A stretch of 64,000 nt of DNA from Candidatus Methanoplasma sp. (GCA_031256955.1 JAIRPP010000008.1:62001-126000), one strand, 5' to 3'; counted from the first letter of the stretch, positions 25,852-34,805 are shown. Notes: a model not told the origin generated them from the sequence alone. Made by a program: numbers and translations.

Positions 25852-26547
25852 ATGGCTGGCGTTCTATACGGAGTCAGCGTGGGGCCCGGGGACCCGGACC
25901 TCATGACGCTCAAGGCGGTCAAATGCATAGAGTCCGCGGGCGCGGTGGCGTACCCCGTGAAGGCCAGGGGCGAGAGGGGGGTCGCCCTCGACATCGCGGG
26001 GGAGAGGGCGGACCTGTCCGGGAAGAGGATGATCGAGCTCGTCTTCGAGATGAGCTCGGACCCTTCGGTCAGGAAGTCCAACTACGCCGCGGCCGCCGAC
26101 GCTCTGGCGGAGGCGCTGGACGGCGGGTCCGACGTGGCCGCGGTCGCCCTGGGGGACATATCTGTGTACAGCACGTACATGCGCCTGAGCGCGGACATGG
26201 AGGCCCGCGGCTACGAGACCCGCGTGATCCCGGGGGTCACGTCGTTCTGCCTCGGGGCCGCCGAGGCCCGCCTCCCCCTCACCATAGGGGAGGAGAGCCT
26301 GGCCATAGTGTCCGCGGGCGGGGGCAGGGAGGGGGTGGCCGCCGCCCTGGAGGCGTTCGACAACGTCGTGATCATGAAGGCGGGGGGGCACATGGGCGAC
26401 GTGGAGCGGGCGCTGGAGGAGGCGGGGCTGACGGGCCGCGCGGTCGCGGTCTGCAACGCCGGCATGGAGGGGCAGAGCATAGGCCCCGTGGAGCCCGGCG
26501 GGAGATACGGGTATTTTACAACCATAATAGTGAAGAGAGGAGGATGA
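25852..26547 (+). CDS. cbiL: Cobalt-precorrin-2 C20-methyltransferase
   Basis: A 231-residue enzyme that adds the C20 methyl group from S-adenosylmethionine to cobalt-precorrin-2. YGVSVGPGDPDLMTLKA at the start and ALGDISVYST in the middle are the conserved SAM/substrate motifs of the tetrapyrrole methylase fold, and the length is normal. It opens a rightward cbiL-cbiF-cbiH unit; the gap to cbiF is 4 bp. It has its own operator and TATA box. A half-length relative of this protein is encoded at 14315-14683. Confidence 0.95.
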   Translation: MAGVLYGVSVGPGDPDLMTLKAVKCIESAGAVAYPVKARGERGVALDIAGERADLSGKRMIELVFEMSSDPSVRKSNYAAAADALAEALDGGSDVAAVALGDISVYSTYMRLSADMEARGYETRVIPGVTSFCLGAAEARLPLTIGEESLAIVSAGGGREGVAAALEAFDNVVIMKAGGHMGDVERALEEAGLTGRAVAVCNAGMEGQSIGPVEPGGRYGYFTTIIVKRGG

Positions 26548-26551
26548 GGAG

Positions 26552-27313
26552 ATGATACATTTCATAGGAGCGGGGCCGGGAGACCCGGAGCTGATGACGA
26601 TGAAGGGCAGGAGGCTGATCGACGAGGCGGACGTGATAATCTACGCCGGCTCCCTGGTGAACCCGGAGGTGCTGAAGGGCGCCAAGCCCGGGGCGGAGAT
26701 ACGCGACAGCGCGTACATGAACCTCGACGAGGTCATGGAGGTCATGGTCGGGGCGGCTAGGAAGGGGCTGCGCGTGGCCCGCGTCCACACCGGCGACCCC
26801 GCCATATACGGGGCCATAAGGGAGCAGATCGACAGGCTGGAGGAGGCCGGGATCGAGTGCGAGGTGGTGCCCGGGGTCAGCTCGTTCCTTGCGACCGCCG
26901 CGGTCCTGAAGAAGGAGTACACCCTGCCCGGGGTCAGCCAGACGGTCATAGTCACCAGGATGGAGGGGCGCACCCCCGTGCCGGAGAAGGAGAAGCTGCT
27001 GGACCTGGCCAGGCACAACGCGTCCATGGCCATATTCCTCAGCGTCGGGTTCATGGAGGAGATGTGCGAGACGCTCATAGCCGGGGGGTACCCCCCCGAC
27101 ACCCCGGTGGCGGTGGTGTACAAGGCGACCTGGCCGGAACAGAAGATCGTCGCGGGAAGCCTCTCGGACATAGCCGCGAAGGTCAAGGCGGAGAACATAG
27201 AGAAGACCGCGCTGACCGTCGTGGGCGGGTTCCTAGGGGACGAGTACGACCTCTCCAAGCTGTACGACAGGAATTTCACCACCGGGTACAGGAAAGGGGA
27301 GGGATCGGCTTGA
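26552..27313 (+). CDS. cbiF: Cobalt-precorrin-4 C11-methyltransferase
   Basis: A 253-residue SAM-dependent methyltransferase of the tetrapyrrole methylase family that methylates C11 of cobalt-precorrin-4. FIGAGPGDPELMTMKG opens the protein, and HTGDPAIYGAI and VPGVSSFLATAA follow, a pattern specific to CbiF/CobM. The ribosome site is GAGGAGGATGAGGAG, partly within the end of cbiL. The stop overlaps the TTG start of cbiH, so the two are coupled. Confidence 0.95.
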   Translation: MIHFIGAGPGDPELMTMKGRRLIDEADVIIYAGSLVNPEVLKGAKPGAEIRDSAYMNLDEVMEVMVGAARKGLRVARVHTGDPAIYGAIREQIDRLEEAGIECEVVPGVSSFLATAAVLKKEYTLPGVSQTVIVTRMEGRTPVPEKEKLLDLARHNASMAIFLSVGFMEEMCETLIAGGYPPDTPVAVVYKATWPEQKIVAGSLSDIAAKVKAENIEKTALTVVGGFLGDEYDLSKLYDRNFTTGYRKGEGSA

Positions 27314-28044
27314 AGGGCAGGCTCTCGGTGGTGGGGTTCGGCCCCGGCAACATGGAGGACATGACGCACCGCGCCGCGGAGGCCATCCGCTCCGCGGACC
27401 TGGTGGTGGGGTACACCACCTACGTGGAGATCCTGCGCCCGCTCTTCCCCAATAAGAGATACAAGTCCACGGGGATGACCGGGGAGATCGAGAGGTGCAG
27501 GGCCGCGATCACGGAGGCGTCCTCCGGCAAGTCCGTCGCGGTGGTCAGCAGCGGGGACTCCGGGCTGTACGGCATGGCCGGGATAGTCTACCAGCTGGCG
27601 GAGGACATGGGCGCGGACATAGCCATAGACGTGGTGCCGGGGGTGTCCGCCGCGTTCTCGTCGGCGGCGATCCTGGGCGCGCCGCTGGTGCACGACACCG
27701 CCCTCATCAGCCTGTCCGACCTCCTGACCCCCAGGGACCTCATCATGAAGAGGGTGGACTGCGCCGGGGCGGGGGACATGATAGTCGCCCTCTACAACCC
27801 CCGGAGCTCCGTCAGGGTGGACAGCCTCTCCGAGGCCGTCGGGATCCTGCTGAGGCACCGCTCCCCCGACACCCCGGTGGGGATCGTCAGGAACGCCGGC
27901 AGGCCGGAATGCTCGTCCGAGATAACCACTCTCGGGGGCATCGACTTCGACCGCGTGGACATGTCCTGCACGGTCATAGTCGGGAACAGCCAGACCTACG
28001 CCCGCGGCGGCAGGATGGTCACGCCGAGGGGCTACGAGATCTGA
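27310..28044 (+). CDS. cbiH: Cobalt-precorrin-3 C17-methyltransferase
   Basis: A 244-residue tetrapyrrole methylase that methylates C17 and drives ring contraction. VVGFGPGNMEDMTHRA, SSGDSGLYGMAG and VPGVSAAFSSAA are CbiH/CobJ motifs. No C-terminal CbiG- or ferredoxin-like extension is present. The start is TTG at 27310, overlapping the cbiF stop as TTGA; the next in-frame GTG lies inside the first beta strand. It ends the rightward cbi unit and converges on the Sel1-repeat gene, 8 bp away. Confidence 0.93.
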   Translation: MKGRLSVVGFGPGNMEDMTHRAAEAIRSADLVVGYTTYVEILRPLFPNKRYKSTGMTGEIERCRAAITEASSGKSVAVVSSGDSGLYGMAGIVYQLAEDMGADIAIDVVPGVSAAFSSAAILGAPLVHDTALISLSDLLTPRDLIMKRVDCAGAGDMIVALYNPRSSVRVDSLSEAVGILLRHRSPDTPVGIVRNAGRPECSSEITTLGGIDFDRVDMSCTVIVGNSQTYARGGRMVTPRGYEI

Positions 28045-28052
28045 GCGGGGGC

Positions 28053-28832
28053 TCACTCGGAGCCGAGCCTGCGCATGCACCTCGGCTCCCTTTTCTCCGA
28101 CCCCGCCCTGTAGAGCGCGAGCGCCTCCCCGGAGAGGCCGCGGCGCTCCAGGATCTCCCCGAGGTCGAACATCGCCTTGGCGTAGCCCTTCTCCGCGGCC
28201 GCCCTCAGCAGCGATTCCGCGCGGGCCTCGTCCTTTGCGCCCGCCGACCCGTCCGCGAGCATCAGCGCGAGGCGGTGCATCCCCCTGGGCGACCCCTGCG
28301 CCGCGGCCTTCGAATACCACGCCGCGGCCGCCTCCGGGTCCCGCTCCGCCCCCTCCCCCGCCAGCAGCATCGCCGCCAGCGACGCCTGGGCCCTGAAGTA
28401 GCCCTGCTCCGCGGACATGGCGTACCATCTCGCCGCCTCGGCGGGGTCCCTCGGCGCGCCCTTCCCGTGCCTGAGCATGACCGCCAGGTTGCATTGGGCC
28501 TTCGCATGGCCCCTGCGGGCCGCCTCCCAGTACCATTTGACCGCCAGCTCCTTGTCCTTGGGCGCGCCCCTGCCCACCGCGTGGGCGTAGGCGAGGTTGC
28601 GCATGCCCGACAGGTCCCCCAGCTCCGCCGCCGCCCTGAACAGCTCCCGGGGCCTCCCGGGGTCCCCGCCCGGCATGGACGCGAGCATCGCGCCCAGGTT
28701 CACCATGGCCCGGGGGTCGCCCGCGGCCGCCAGCCTCTCCAATATCTCCATCGCCCCGCCCGCGTCGCCGGACTCGGCGCGCCTCCGCGCCTCGCCCAGC
28801 TCGCCGCCGCCGTCCCTGTATTCGTCCATCAT
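28053..28832 (-). CDS. Sel1-like repeat protein
   Basis: A 259-residue protein made of about six Sel1/TPR-like alpha-helical repeats from residue 35 onward (AVKWYWEAARRGHAKAQCNL, AARWYAMSAEQGYFRAQASL, AAAWYSKAAAQGSPRGMHRL). No signal peptide or membrane segment is seen, so it is probably cytoplasmic. Sel1 proteins act as scaffolds. It starts 1 bp beyond the stop of the system B ATPase and is likely the last gene of that transporter operon; a functional link to import is possible but not shown. Confidence 0.85.
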   Translation of the reverse strand: MMDEYRDGGGELGEARRRAESGDAGGAMEILERLAAAGDPRAMVNLGAMLASMPGGDPGRPRELFRAAAELGDLSGMRNLAYAHAVGRGAPKDKELAVKWYWEAARRGHAKAQCNLAVMLRHGKGAPRDPAEAARWYAMSAEQGYFRAQASLAAMLLAGEGAERDPEAAAAWYSKAAAQGSPRGMHRLALMLADGSAGAKDEARAESLLRAAAEKGYAKAMFDLGEILERRGLSGEALALYRAGSEKREPRCMRRLGSE

Positions 28833-28833
28833 G

Positions 28834-29655
28834 TCATCCGCCCCCGCATCCGCCGCCGGGGGGGTCCCCCTCCCCCCGCTTGTCCCTGCCGACGATCAGC
28901 ACGCTGATCCCGAACCTCTCGTCCCTGGACACGTCCGCGTCTATGAAGAACGCGTCCCTGAGGTTGTCCGACAGCATTATCTTCTCCGTGTCCCCGATGC
29001 GGTATATGCCGCGGTCCTTGAGTATCATCACCCTGCCGCAGTACCTGGCCGCGAGGACTATGTCGTGCGTCACTATCAGCACGGTTATCCCCTTCTCGGC
29101 GGCCAGGCCGCGGACCAGCTCCATGAGGTCGAACTGGTGGCTTATGTCCAGGTGCAGCGTGGGCTCGTCCAGCAGCAGCACCTCCGGCTCCTGCGCCAGC
29201 GCCCTCGCGATCATCACCCTGCGCCTCTCCCCCCCGCTCAGCTCGTTCACGGGGCGGTCCGCGAAGTCCAGGACCCCGGTGTCCCTCATGGCGCGGTAGA
29301 CGGCCTCCAGGTCGCGCTCGCGGGAGTTCCCCTCGAACCCCACCCACGGGTAGCGCCCCATCATCACCGTGTCGAACACCGTGAACGGGAAGGTTATGTT
29401 CGCGGACTGCGTCACGAAGGCTATCTTCTTCGCCACGTCCCTCTTGGGCATCCCCCTTATGGAAACCCCGTCTATCCTGGCCTCCCCGGAGGACGGGGCG
29501 TACAGCGCGTTTATGCAGCTCAGGAGCGTGGTCTTCCCGCACCCGTTCTGCCCTATTATCCCGACCACCTCCCCCACGCCGGCGGAGAACGTTATCCCTT
29601 CCAGCACCGGCTTCCCGGAATAGGAGAAACAGAGGCCCTCTACTTCCAGCTTCAT
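28834..29655 (-). CDS. BtuD/FecE-type ABC importer ATPase (system B)
   Basis: A 273-residue ATPase that powers the FecCD permease encoded just upstream. Walker A is GQNGCGKTT, the signature ELSGGERRR, Walker B VLLLDEPT followed by LHLDISHQ, all typical of vitamin B12/siderophore importers. The C-terminus ends in a glycine-rich stretch with one cysteine (GDPPGGGCGGG) that is not usual for the family. The ATG at 29655 overlaps the permease stop as ATGA. Systems B and C carry such an ATPase while system A has none, so this protein could serve system A too. Confidence 0.93.
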   Translation of the reverse strand: MKLEVEGLCFSYSGKPVLEGITFSAGVGEVVGIIGQNGCGKTTLLSCINALYAPSSGEARIDGVSIRGMPKRDVAKKIAFVTQSANITFPFTVFDTVMMGRYPWVGFEGNSRERDLEAVYRAMRDTGVLDFADRPVNELSGGERRRVMIARALAQEPEVLLLDEPTLHLDISHQFDLMELVRGLAAEKGITVLIVTHDIVLAARYCGRVMILKDRGIYRIGDTEKIMLSDNLRDAFFIDADVSRDERFGISVLIVGRDKRGEGDPPGGGCGGG

Positions 29656-30704
29656 CCCCACAGCTCCTTCTTCCTGGCCCTCATCACGTATATGAAGAAG
29701 GGCGCGCCCACGAGCGACGTCAGCACGCCCACGGGCAGTATCATCTCGAACGCGGACTTCGCCACGGTGTCCATCAGCAGCATGAACGCGCCGCCCCCGA
29801 ACACGCACAGGGGCATCAGGACGGCGTGGTTGGGCCCCGCGATCATCCTGAAGATGTGCGGCACTATCAGCCCCACGAACCCTATGACCCCCGATATGGC
29901 GACGGACCCCCCCACGGACAGGGAGGCCGCGACTATCATCATGATCCTGAGCCTCTTCACGTTCACGCCCATGTTGGACGCCTGGTCCTCCCCGGAGGAG
30001 ATCAGGTTCAGCTCCCTGACGGACAGCATCATTATCGCTATCCCCGCCGCGATGGGCAGGATGGCGAGCTTGAACGACGTCCACCCGCAGTTGTTGAAGC
30101 TCCCCATGGTCCAGTAGACTATGCTCGCCAGCACGTCGTCGCGGACCATGTACTGCATCAGCGATGTCAGCCCCCCGAAGAACGCGCCCATGGCTATCCC
30201 CGCCAGGAGCAGGGTCACGGACGCGACCCCGTACTTGGTGTGCGCGATCAGGTACACCGCGCCCATGGTCAGGAAGCAGAATATGAACGCCATCCCCGGG
30301 ACCGCGAAGGACCCCAGGAAGCTCCCCGCTCCGAACGCCAGCGCCAGCGACGCGCCGAACGCGGCCCCGGAGGATATCCCCAGCACCGACGGGGAGGCCA
30401 TCGGGTTCTTGAACATGCTCTGCATCGCCAGGCCCGACGTGGACAGGGCGGACCCGACGATGACCGCGCACAGCAGGCGGGGTATCCTCACGTCCTTGAG
30501 CACGTACTCGGCGGTGTCGTCCCTCACGGACCCCAGCAGGATCCCGAACACGTCCCCCAGGGAGATGCCGTAGTTGCCGATGGTGAGCGTGACGAAGAAC
30601 AGGGCGGCTAGGAACGCGGCGGACGCGGCCACTGTCGTGGCCGCGCGCCTGCCCGCGCCGCGCTGGTACCTCCTCATGTCCTCCAGGCTCTCTATCCCTT
30701 CCAT
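29652..30704 (-). CDS. FecCD/BtuC-family ABC permease (system B)
   Basis: A 350-residue membrane protein with about ten membrane segments, presumably homodimeric. FKNPMASPSVLGISSGAAFG and GFIGFVGLIVPHIFR-type motifs (here GVIGFVGLIVPHIFRM) mark the family, and the C-terminus is LPVGVLTSLVGAPFFIYVM. I chose the ATG at 30704 (MEGIESLEDMRRYQ); the upstream gene stops 17 bp before. Order in the operon is binding protein, permease, ATPase, Sel1 protein. The candidate operator at the head of the operon links it to the cobalamin genes. Confidence 0.92.
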   Translation of the reverse strand: MEGIESLEDMRRYQRGAGRRAATTVAASAAFLAALFFVTLTIGNYGISLGDVFGILLGSVRDDTAEYVLKDVRIPRLLCAVIVGSALSTSGLAMQSMFKNPMASPSVLGISSGAAFGASLALAFGAGSFLGSFAVPGMAFIFCFLTMGAVYLIAHTKYGVASVTLLLAGIAMGAFFGGLTSLMQYMVRDDVLASIVYWTMGSFNNCGWTSFKLAILPIAAGIAIMMLSVRELNLISSGEDQASNMGVNVKRLRIMMIVAASLSVGGSVAISGVIGFVGLIVPHIFRMIAGPNHAVLMPLCVFGGGAFMLLMDTVAKSAFEMILPVGVLTSLVGAPFFIYVMRARKKELWG

Positions 30705-30721
30705 CGGCTCCCGCTCCGCGC

Positions 30722-31873
30722 TCAGGTATCGGTCCTCATCCTCTCGGACTCGGGGCGCTTGTCGTTGGTGTAGAACAGGATCAGGCCCGGCTTCTGCGCC
30801 AGCAGCGACTCCAGGTCGTGCTCGGCGCCGTCCAGCAGGGACGTGTCGAAGCCCAGGAACCTCAGGATGATCTTGGGCATCTCGGAGCTCAGGGCGCTCC
30901 CGGACGTGTTCTCGAAGTACGCCTTCACCGGGGCCTTCCCCCCGGTCTCCTCCTGGACCGCGGCGTACACCCTGTACAGCCTGAGCTGGAGGCTCTCTAT
31001 CATGTCGCTCACGACGGAGTCGTCGAAGCCCAGCAGCGCGCCGATGCACTCTATGGCCTGGAACACCCCGGGTATGTCCGACGGCGAGAAGAAGGCGAAG
31101 CTCGACCCCGTCTTCCTGGCGGGCCCGGTGTTGTTGTCGTAGTGGTCCTGCGAGACTATCCTCAGCCCGGACGCCAGGTACAGCGCGCTCTTTCCCCCCG
31201 CGGACGCGGTCTTGAGCGCGTCCGCGAGCTTCTCCGGGTCCATGCTCTGCACGGACGTGACGCCCAGGTCCAGATAGGACGACTTGTCCACGGCGTATGT
31301 CAGAAACACGGTGTCGTTGTCCTCGTAGTAGGAGTACTTGAGCCCGCCGGCTATGACCGACTTCAGGTATCCCGACACCCTCTCGTCCAGGAAGCTCTCC
31401 TCCGAATAGGGCTCGACGCCCGCCTCGGTGCAGGCTAGGAAGTACATGCACTCCACGAACATGGTCCCCATGACCAGCACGTTGTCCGCAACGGGCACGA
31501 CGACCGTCTCCGTCCCCTTGGCTTTGGTGGTCGACTTCACGTCGAGGGCGCCGTCCGCCCTCTTGGACACTATCGGGTCCCAGACGCAGTACTGGTTCCA
31601 GAATTCCGAATCCCCCTTGGCGTCGGACAGAGTCAGGCTCCCATGGCCTATCTCGCCGTAATAGTCCTCGTATATCTGCTCTATCGTTGCCACGACCCCG
31701 GGGGTGGCCGAGCACCTGCCCATGTCCACCATGCTCACGCGGGCGTCCAGCCTGTACAAGCCCTTCTTCTGCTCGGCGCCGTCGCCGCCGTCGCCGCCGG
31801 ACAGGGCCAGCGCGCCCACCGCCGCGACCGCCAGCAGGGCGACGATCGCGGCCGCCAGTATCTTCTGATTCAT
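30722..31873 (-). CDS. Substrate-binding protein, probable corrinoid/metal-chelate importer component (system B)
   Basis: A 383-residue exported protein with a signal or anchor sequence (MNQKILAAAIVALLAVAAVGA) and a divergent TroA/BtuF-like binding domain, identified partly from its place before a FecCD permease and ATPase. The N-terminal lobe has an unusual Cys/Trp-containing stretch (WNQYCVWDP), and the C-terminal lobe ends KPGLILFYTNDKRP. I chose the ATG at 31873 because of the AGGTGGT ribosome site and the signal sequence. The candidate operator lies 34 bp upstream. No dockerin domain is present, unlike system A. Confidence 0.82.
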   Translation of the reverse strand: MNQKILAAAIVALLAVAAVGALALSGGDGGDGAEQKKGLYRLDARVSMVDMGRCSATPGVVATIEQIYEDYYGEIGHGSLTLSDAKGDSEFWNQYCVWDPIVSKRADGALDVKSTTKAKGTETVVVPVADNVLVMGTMFVECMYFLACTEAGVEPYSEESFLDERVSGYLKSVIAGGLKYSYYEDNDTVFLTYAVDKSSYLDLGVTSVQSMDPEKLADALKTASAGGKSALYLASGLRIVSQDHYDNNTGPARKTGSSFAFFSPSDIPGVFQAIECIGALLGFDDSVVSDMIESLQLRLYRVYAAVQEETGGKAPVKAYFENTSGSALSSEMPKIILRFLGFDTSLLDGAEHDLESLLAQKPGLILFYTNDKRPESERMRTDT

Positions 31874-31906
31874 CGTTTCGACCACCTTTAAAAACGTTGG
31901 ATGCAA

Positions 31907-31923
31907 TTGGGTATATGATCCAA
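31907..31923. promoter_or_regulatory. Candidate cobalamin-regulon operator, system B copy
   Basis: TTGGGT-N5-ATCCAA. An extra TTGGAT half-site lies 10 bp to the left (31897-31902), one helical turn away. On the leftward strand a CATATA box sits immediately upstream. Confidence 0.6.
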
Positions 31924-32175
31924 CTATATGTATATTTCTACGCTTGAAAAAGCGCCTTTAGCGCATATTTGTAAAATTTATTAAACGTATTTAGTATGCA
32001 TTTCATAAATAATTCGTATGTCATAAAAACTATCTGGCTCCAAATGCGCCATGAGCCGGATCGTATCCCGAGCGTATGCGGAGGCGCGCCCATCCATGCC
32101 CCCGCGGGGCCTCCCGCGGGGCCCGTCCGGGGGGAGCATTCAGTGTTAAATCCCATGAGGCCATACGGGCGATCG
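31924..32175. other. AT-rich intergenic region between system B and rpe
   Basis: About 250 bp between divergent genes. The left half is strongly AT-rich (TAAAATTTATTAAACG, CATAAATAATTCG) and the right half returns to normal GC. A short inverted repeat GCGCCTTTAGCGC is near 31950-31965. I see no tRNA, small gene or further operator. Confidence 0.5.
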
Positions 32176-32832
32176 ATGACAAAGGTCGCGCCTTCGATCC
32201 TGTCCTCCGACTTCTCCAGGCTGGGCGAGGAGGTGTCCTCCGCCGAGAAGGCCGGTGCGGACTGGATACACATAGACGTCATGGACGGGGTCTTCGTGCC
32301 CAACATAACCATAGGCCCCGCCGTGGTCTCCGCCATACGCGGGTTCGCGTCTGCGCCGTTCGACGTGCACCTCATGATAGAGAGGCCGTCCAGGTACGTG
32401 GGCGCGTTCGCGGACGCGGGTGCGGACATGATCACCGTCCACGCCGAGGCGGGGGACGACGCGGACGCGGCCATAAGGGACATATCGGACAGGGGGCTGA
32501 AGGCGGGCATAACCCTCAACCCCGGCACCCCGGTATCCAGCCTGGACAGGTACCTGGACAGGGTCGACCTGGTCCTGGTGATGTCCGTCCAGGCCGGGTT
32601 CGGCGGGCAGTCGTTCAGGAGCGAGTGCCTGCCCAAGATAGCCTACGCCCGGGAGTACGCGGAGGCCCACAGCCCGGGGATGGAGGTCTCGGTGGACGGG
32701 GGGATCAACAGGGAGACCGGCAGGATGTGCGCGGACGCCGGGGCCAGCGTGCTGGTCGCCGGGAGCTACCTCTTCAAGCTGGGCGACATGGCGCCCGAGA
32801 TAGCCCTCTGGAAGGGCTTCGGCGGGGGATGA
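32176..32832 (+). CDS. rpe: Ribulose-phosphate 3-epimerase
   Basis: A 218-residue TIM-barrel enzyme interconverting ribulose 5-phosphate and xylulose 5-phosphate. APSILSSDFSRL, HIDVMDGVFVPN, HLMIERP and VDGGINRET cover the metal- and phosphate-binding residues of the family. I chose the ATG at 32176 since the family begins right there (MTKVAPSILS); an ATG 21 bp upstream is an alternative. The next gene, FEN-1, starts 3 bp later, so they are probably co-transcribed. Confidence 0.93.
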   Translation: MTKVAPSILSSDFSRLGEEVSSAEKAGADWIHIDVMDGVFVPNITIGPAVVSAIRGFASAPFDVHLMIERPSRYVGAFADAGADMITVHAEAGDDADAAIRDISDRGLKAGITLNPGTPVSSLDRYLDRVDLVLVMSVQAGFGGQSFRSECLPKIAYAREYAEAHSPGMEVSVDGGINRETGRMCADAGASVLVAGSYLFKLGDMAPEIALWKGFGGG

Positions 32833-32835
32833 GCC

Positions 32836-33867
32836 GTGGGAGTCAACCTCTCCGGGCTCATGGAGTTCGAGACCGCGGACCTCCCCGCCCTAAGCGGGAA
32901 GAGCGTGGCGATCGACGCGTACAACACCATCTATCAGTTCCTATCCATGATCAGGCAGCCGGACGGGTCCCCCCTCTGCGACGGCCGCGGGAGGGTCACG
33001 TCCCACCTGTCCGGGATACTCTACCGGACGACAAACCTCATAGGCCAGGGCATAGAGCCCTCGTTCGTCTTCGACGGCAAGCCCCATGCGCTCAAGAGGG
33101 CCACCCTGGACGCCCGCAGGGAGAGGCGGGAGAAGGCGGAGGGCGAGTGGGAGGAGGCGCTGGAGTCTGGGGACATGAAGCGCGCGTTCTCCAAGGCGCA
33201 GCAGACCTCCAGGATGACCCCGGAGATCAGGGAGTCCGCCAGGGAGCTCATAGGGCTCCTGGGCATGCCCGTCGTGGACGCCCCGTCCGACGGGGAGGCG
33301 CAGGCGGCGCACATGTGCATGAGGGGGGACGTGTGGGCCTCCGCGTCGCAGGACTTCGACTCGATCCTGTTCGGAACCCCGATCCTGGTCAGGAACCTCA
33401 CCATGAACGGGCGCAGGAAGATGCCGGGGAGGGACCAGTACAGGGACGTGAAGACGGAGATCATCGACTCGAAGGCGTTCCTGGAGCGCCTGGGGGTCAC
33501 CAGGGAGCAGCTGGTGGACGCGTGCATCCTCATGGGCACCGACTTCAACCCGGGCATATCGGGCATAGGCCCCAAGAAGGGGCTGAAGCTGGTCAGGGAC
33601 CACGGGGACATAGAGCACGCCCTGGCGCACATGGGGAAAGAGATCCCGGAGTACCCCGAGGTGAGGGACATATTCCTCGGAGGGGGGCACAGCACGGACG
33701 GCTACGACGTGAGGCCGGGGAAGATAGACAGGGGCGGGGTCGTCGAGATGCTCTCGGAGTACGGGTTCTCGCGGGACAGGGTCGAGGGCACCCTGGACAA
33801 GATGGAGGATTCCAGGAAGGCCGCGTCCGACAAGAGGAAGCAGAGGTCGCTGGACGCGTGGCTCTGA
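32836..33867 (+). CDS. fen: Flap endonuclease 1
   Basis: A 343-residue archaeal FEN-1 that removes 5' flaps during Okazaki-fragment maturation and repair. The N-domain begins MGVNLSGLM and contains AIDAYNTIYQF; the I-domain has APSDGEAQAAHM and SQDFDSILFG, with the acidic metal ligands in place, and the helix-hairpin-helix is GISGIGPKKGLKL. The C-terminus RQ-RSLDAWL-like tail (QRSLDAWL) fits a PCNA-interacting peptide with Trp-Leu in place of the usual two aromatics. The start is GTG at 32836. Length is typical. Confidence 0.95.
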   Translation: MGVNLSGLMEFETADLPALSGKSVAIDAYNTIYQFLSMIRQPDGSPLCDGRGRVTSHLSGILYRTTNLIGQGIEPSFVFDGKPHALKRATLDARRERREKAEGEWEEALESGDMKRAFSKAQQTSRMTPEIRESARELIGLLGMPVVDAPSDGEAQAAHMCMRGDVWASASQDFDSILFGTPILVRNLTMNGRRKMPGRDQYRDVKTEIIDSKAFLERLGVTREQLVDACILMGTDFNPGISGIGPKKGLKLVRDHGDIEHALAHMGKEIPEYPEVRDIFLGGGHSTDGYDVRPGKIDRGGVVEMLSEYGFSRDRVEGTLDKMEDSRKAASDKRKQRSLDAWL

Positions 33868-33870
33868 CGG

Positions 33871-34704
33871 TCATATGGACGACGGCGGTATCCAGTCGTC
33901 GTCGTAAGCCCGGGCGCGCCCGACGCTCACCGAATCGCCCACGTCCAGGGTCGAGAGGTCCTCCGCCGCGATCGTCCTGACCCCGGACGCGGCCTCCGCC
34001 TCGGCCGCCTCGCGGGCCGGGCCGCGCTTTATCATGACTATCCCGAAATGGGTCATGACCACCGCCTCCGGCTTCACGGCGGCCGCGAACATGGCCGCGT
34101 CCTCCGAGCACATGTGGTACGGTATCCTGAGGCCCCACGGCGTGGTGACCGGGAGTATCAGGACCCTGGAGCCCTCGTACTGCCGGGCTATCTCCTCGGA
34201 ATACGACGTGTCGCTCACATAGGACACTATCCCCGCGTCCGTCCTCATCTTGAACCCCACGTTGGTCGGGTCGCTGTGGTCCGCCCTGCATATCCCCACG
34301 GGCAGGCCGTCCACGTCCAGCTCGTCCCCCGGCCTGATCACGGCGGCCCTCCCGACGACGTTCAGGTGGTACCTCGATATGCACGGGCCCAGCGAGCCCT
34401 CCCCCTCTATCACGGTGGGGCTGCCGTACAGGCTCCCCCTCTTCTTCCATCCCCCCAGGGTCATGCCCTCTATGACGCACTCCGCGTCCGAGTAGTGGTC
34501 TGGGTGCGCGTGGGAGACTATGACGGAGTCCGTGAGGGCGGGGTCGTAGTGGATCCGCCTCATCTGGACCAGGGCCCCCGGGCCGGGGTCCATGTGGATG
34601 CGCCCGCCGGCGTGCCTCATCAGCATGCCCCCCGTGGACCTGGTCTGATACATGGTGGTGTGCCTGCCGCCGCCGGTGCCCAGGAACGTCACGGAGAATC
34701 CCAT
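33871..34704 (-). CDS. Metallo-beta-lactamase-fold hydrolase
   Basis: A 277-residue MBL-fold protein. The metal site is visible as SHAHPDHYSD (HxHxDH), ADHSDPTNVG, SDTSYSEE and VVMTHFG. The opening VTFLGTGGGRHTTMYQTRSTGG is like that of RNase Z/PhnP-type enzymes, but the exosite of RNase Z is not apparent. It may be a phosphodiesterase or an RNA-processing enzyme; the substrate is unassigned. It converges on FEN-1, with 3 bp between stops. Confidence 0.85.
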   Translation of the reverse strand: MGFSVTFLGTGGGRHTTMYQTRSTGGMLMRHAGGRIHMDPGPGALVQMRRIHYDPALTDSVIVSHAHPDHYSDAECVIEGMTLGGWKKRGSLYGSPTVIEGEGSLGPCISRYHLNVVGRAAVIRPGDELDVDGLPVGICRADHSDPTNVGFKMRTDAGIVSYVSDTSYSEEIARQYEGSRVLILPVTTPWGLRIPYHMCSEDAAMFAAAVKPEAVVMTHFGIVMIKRGPAREAAEAEAASGVRTIAAEDLSTLDVGDSVSVGRARAYDDDWIPPSSI

Positions 34705-34805
34705 GGCCTCCCATGGCCTGGAGATATATTCATATTTGCGGGAGCGGGCGCCCGCGCGGGGCTGGGTATCGCCCCGCCGGGGCCCGGTGCCGGCGCGGGC
34801 GAATC

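Noticed and set aside
31996..32175. N-terminal extension of ribulose-phosphate epimerase
   Set aside because: The frame is open, but the extension is encoded by AT-rich intergenic DNA and is absent from the family; the start at 32176 fits.
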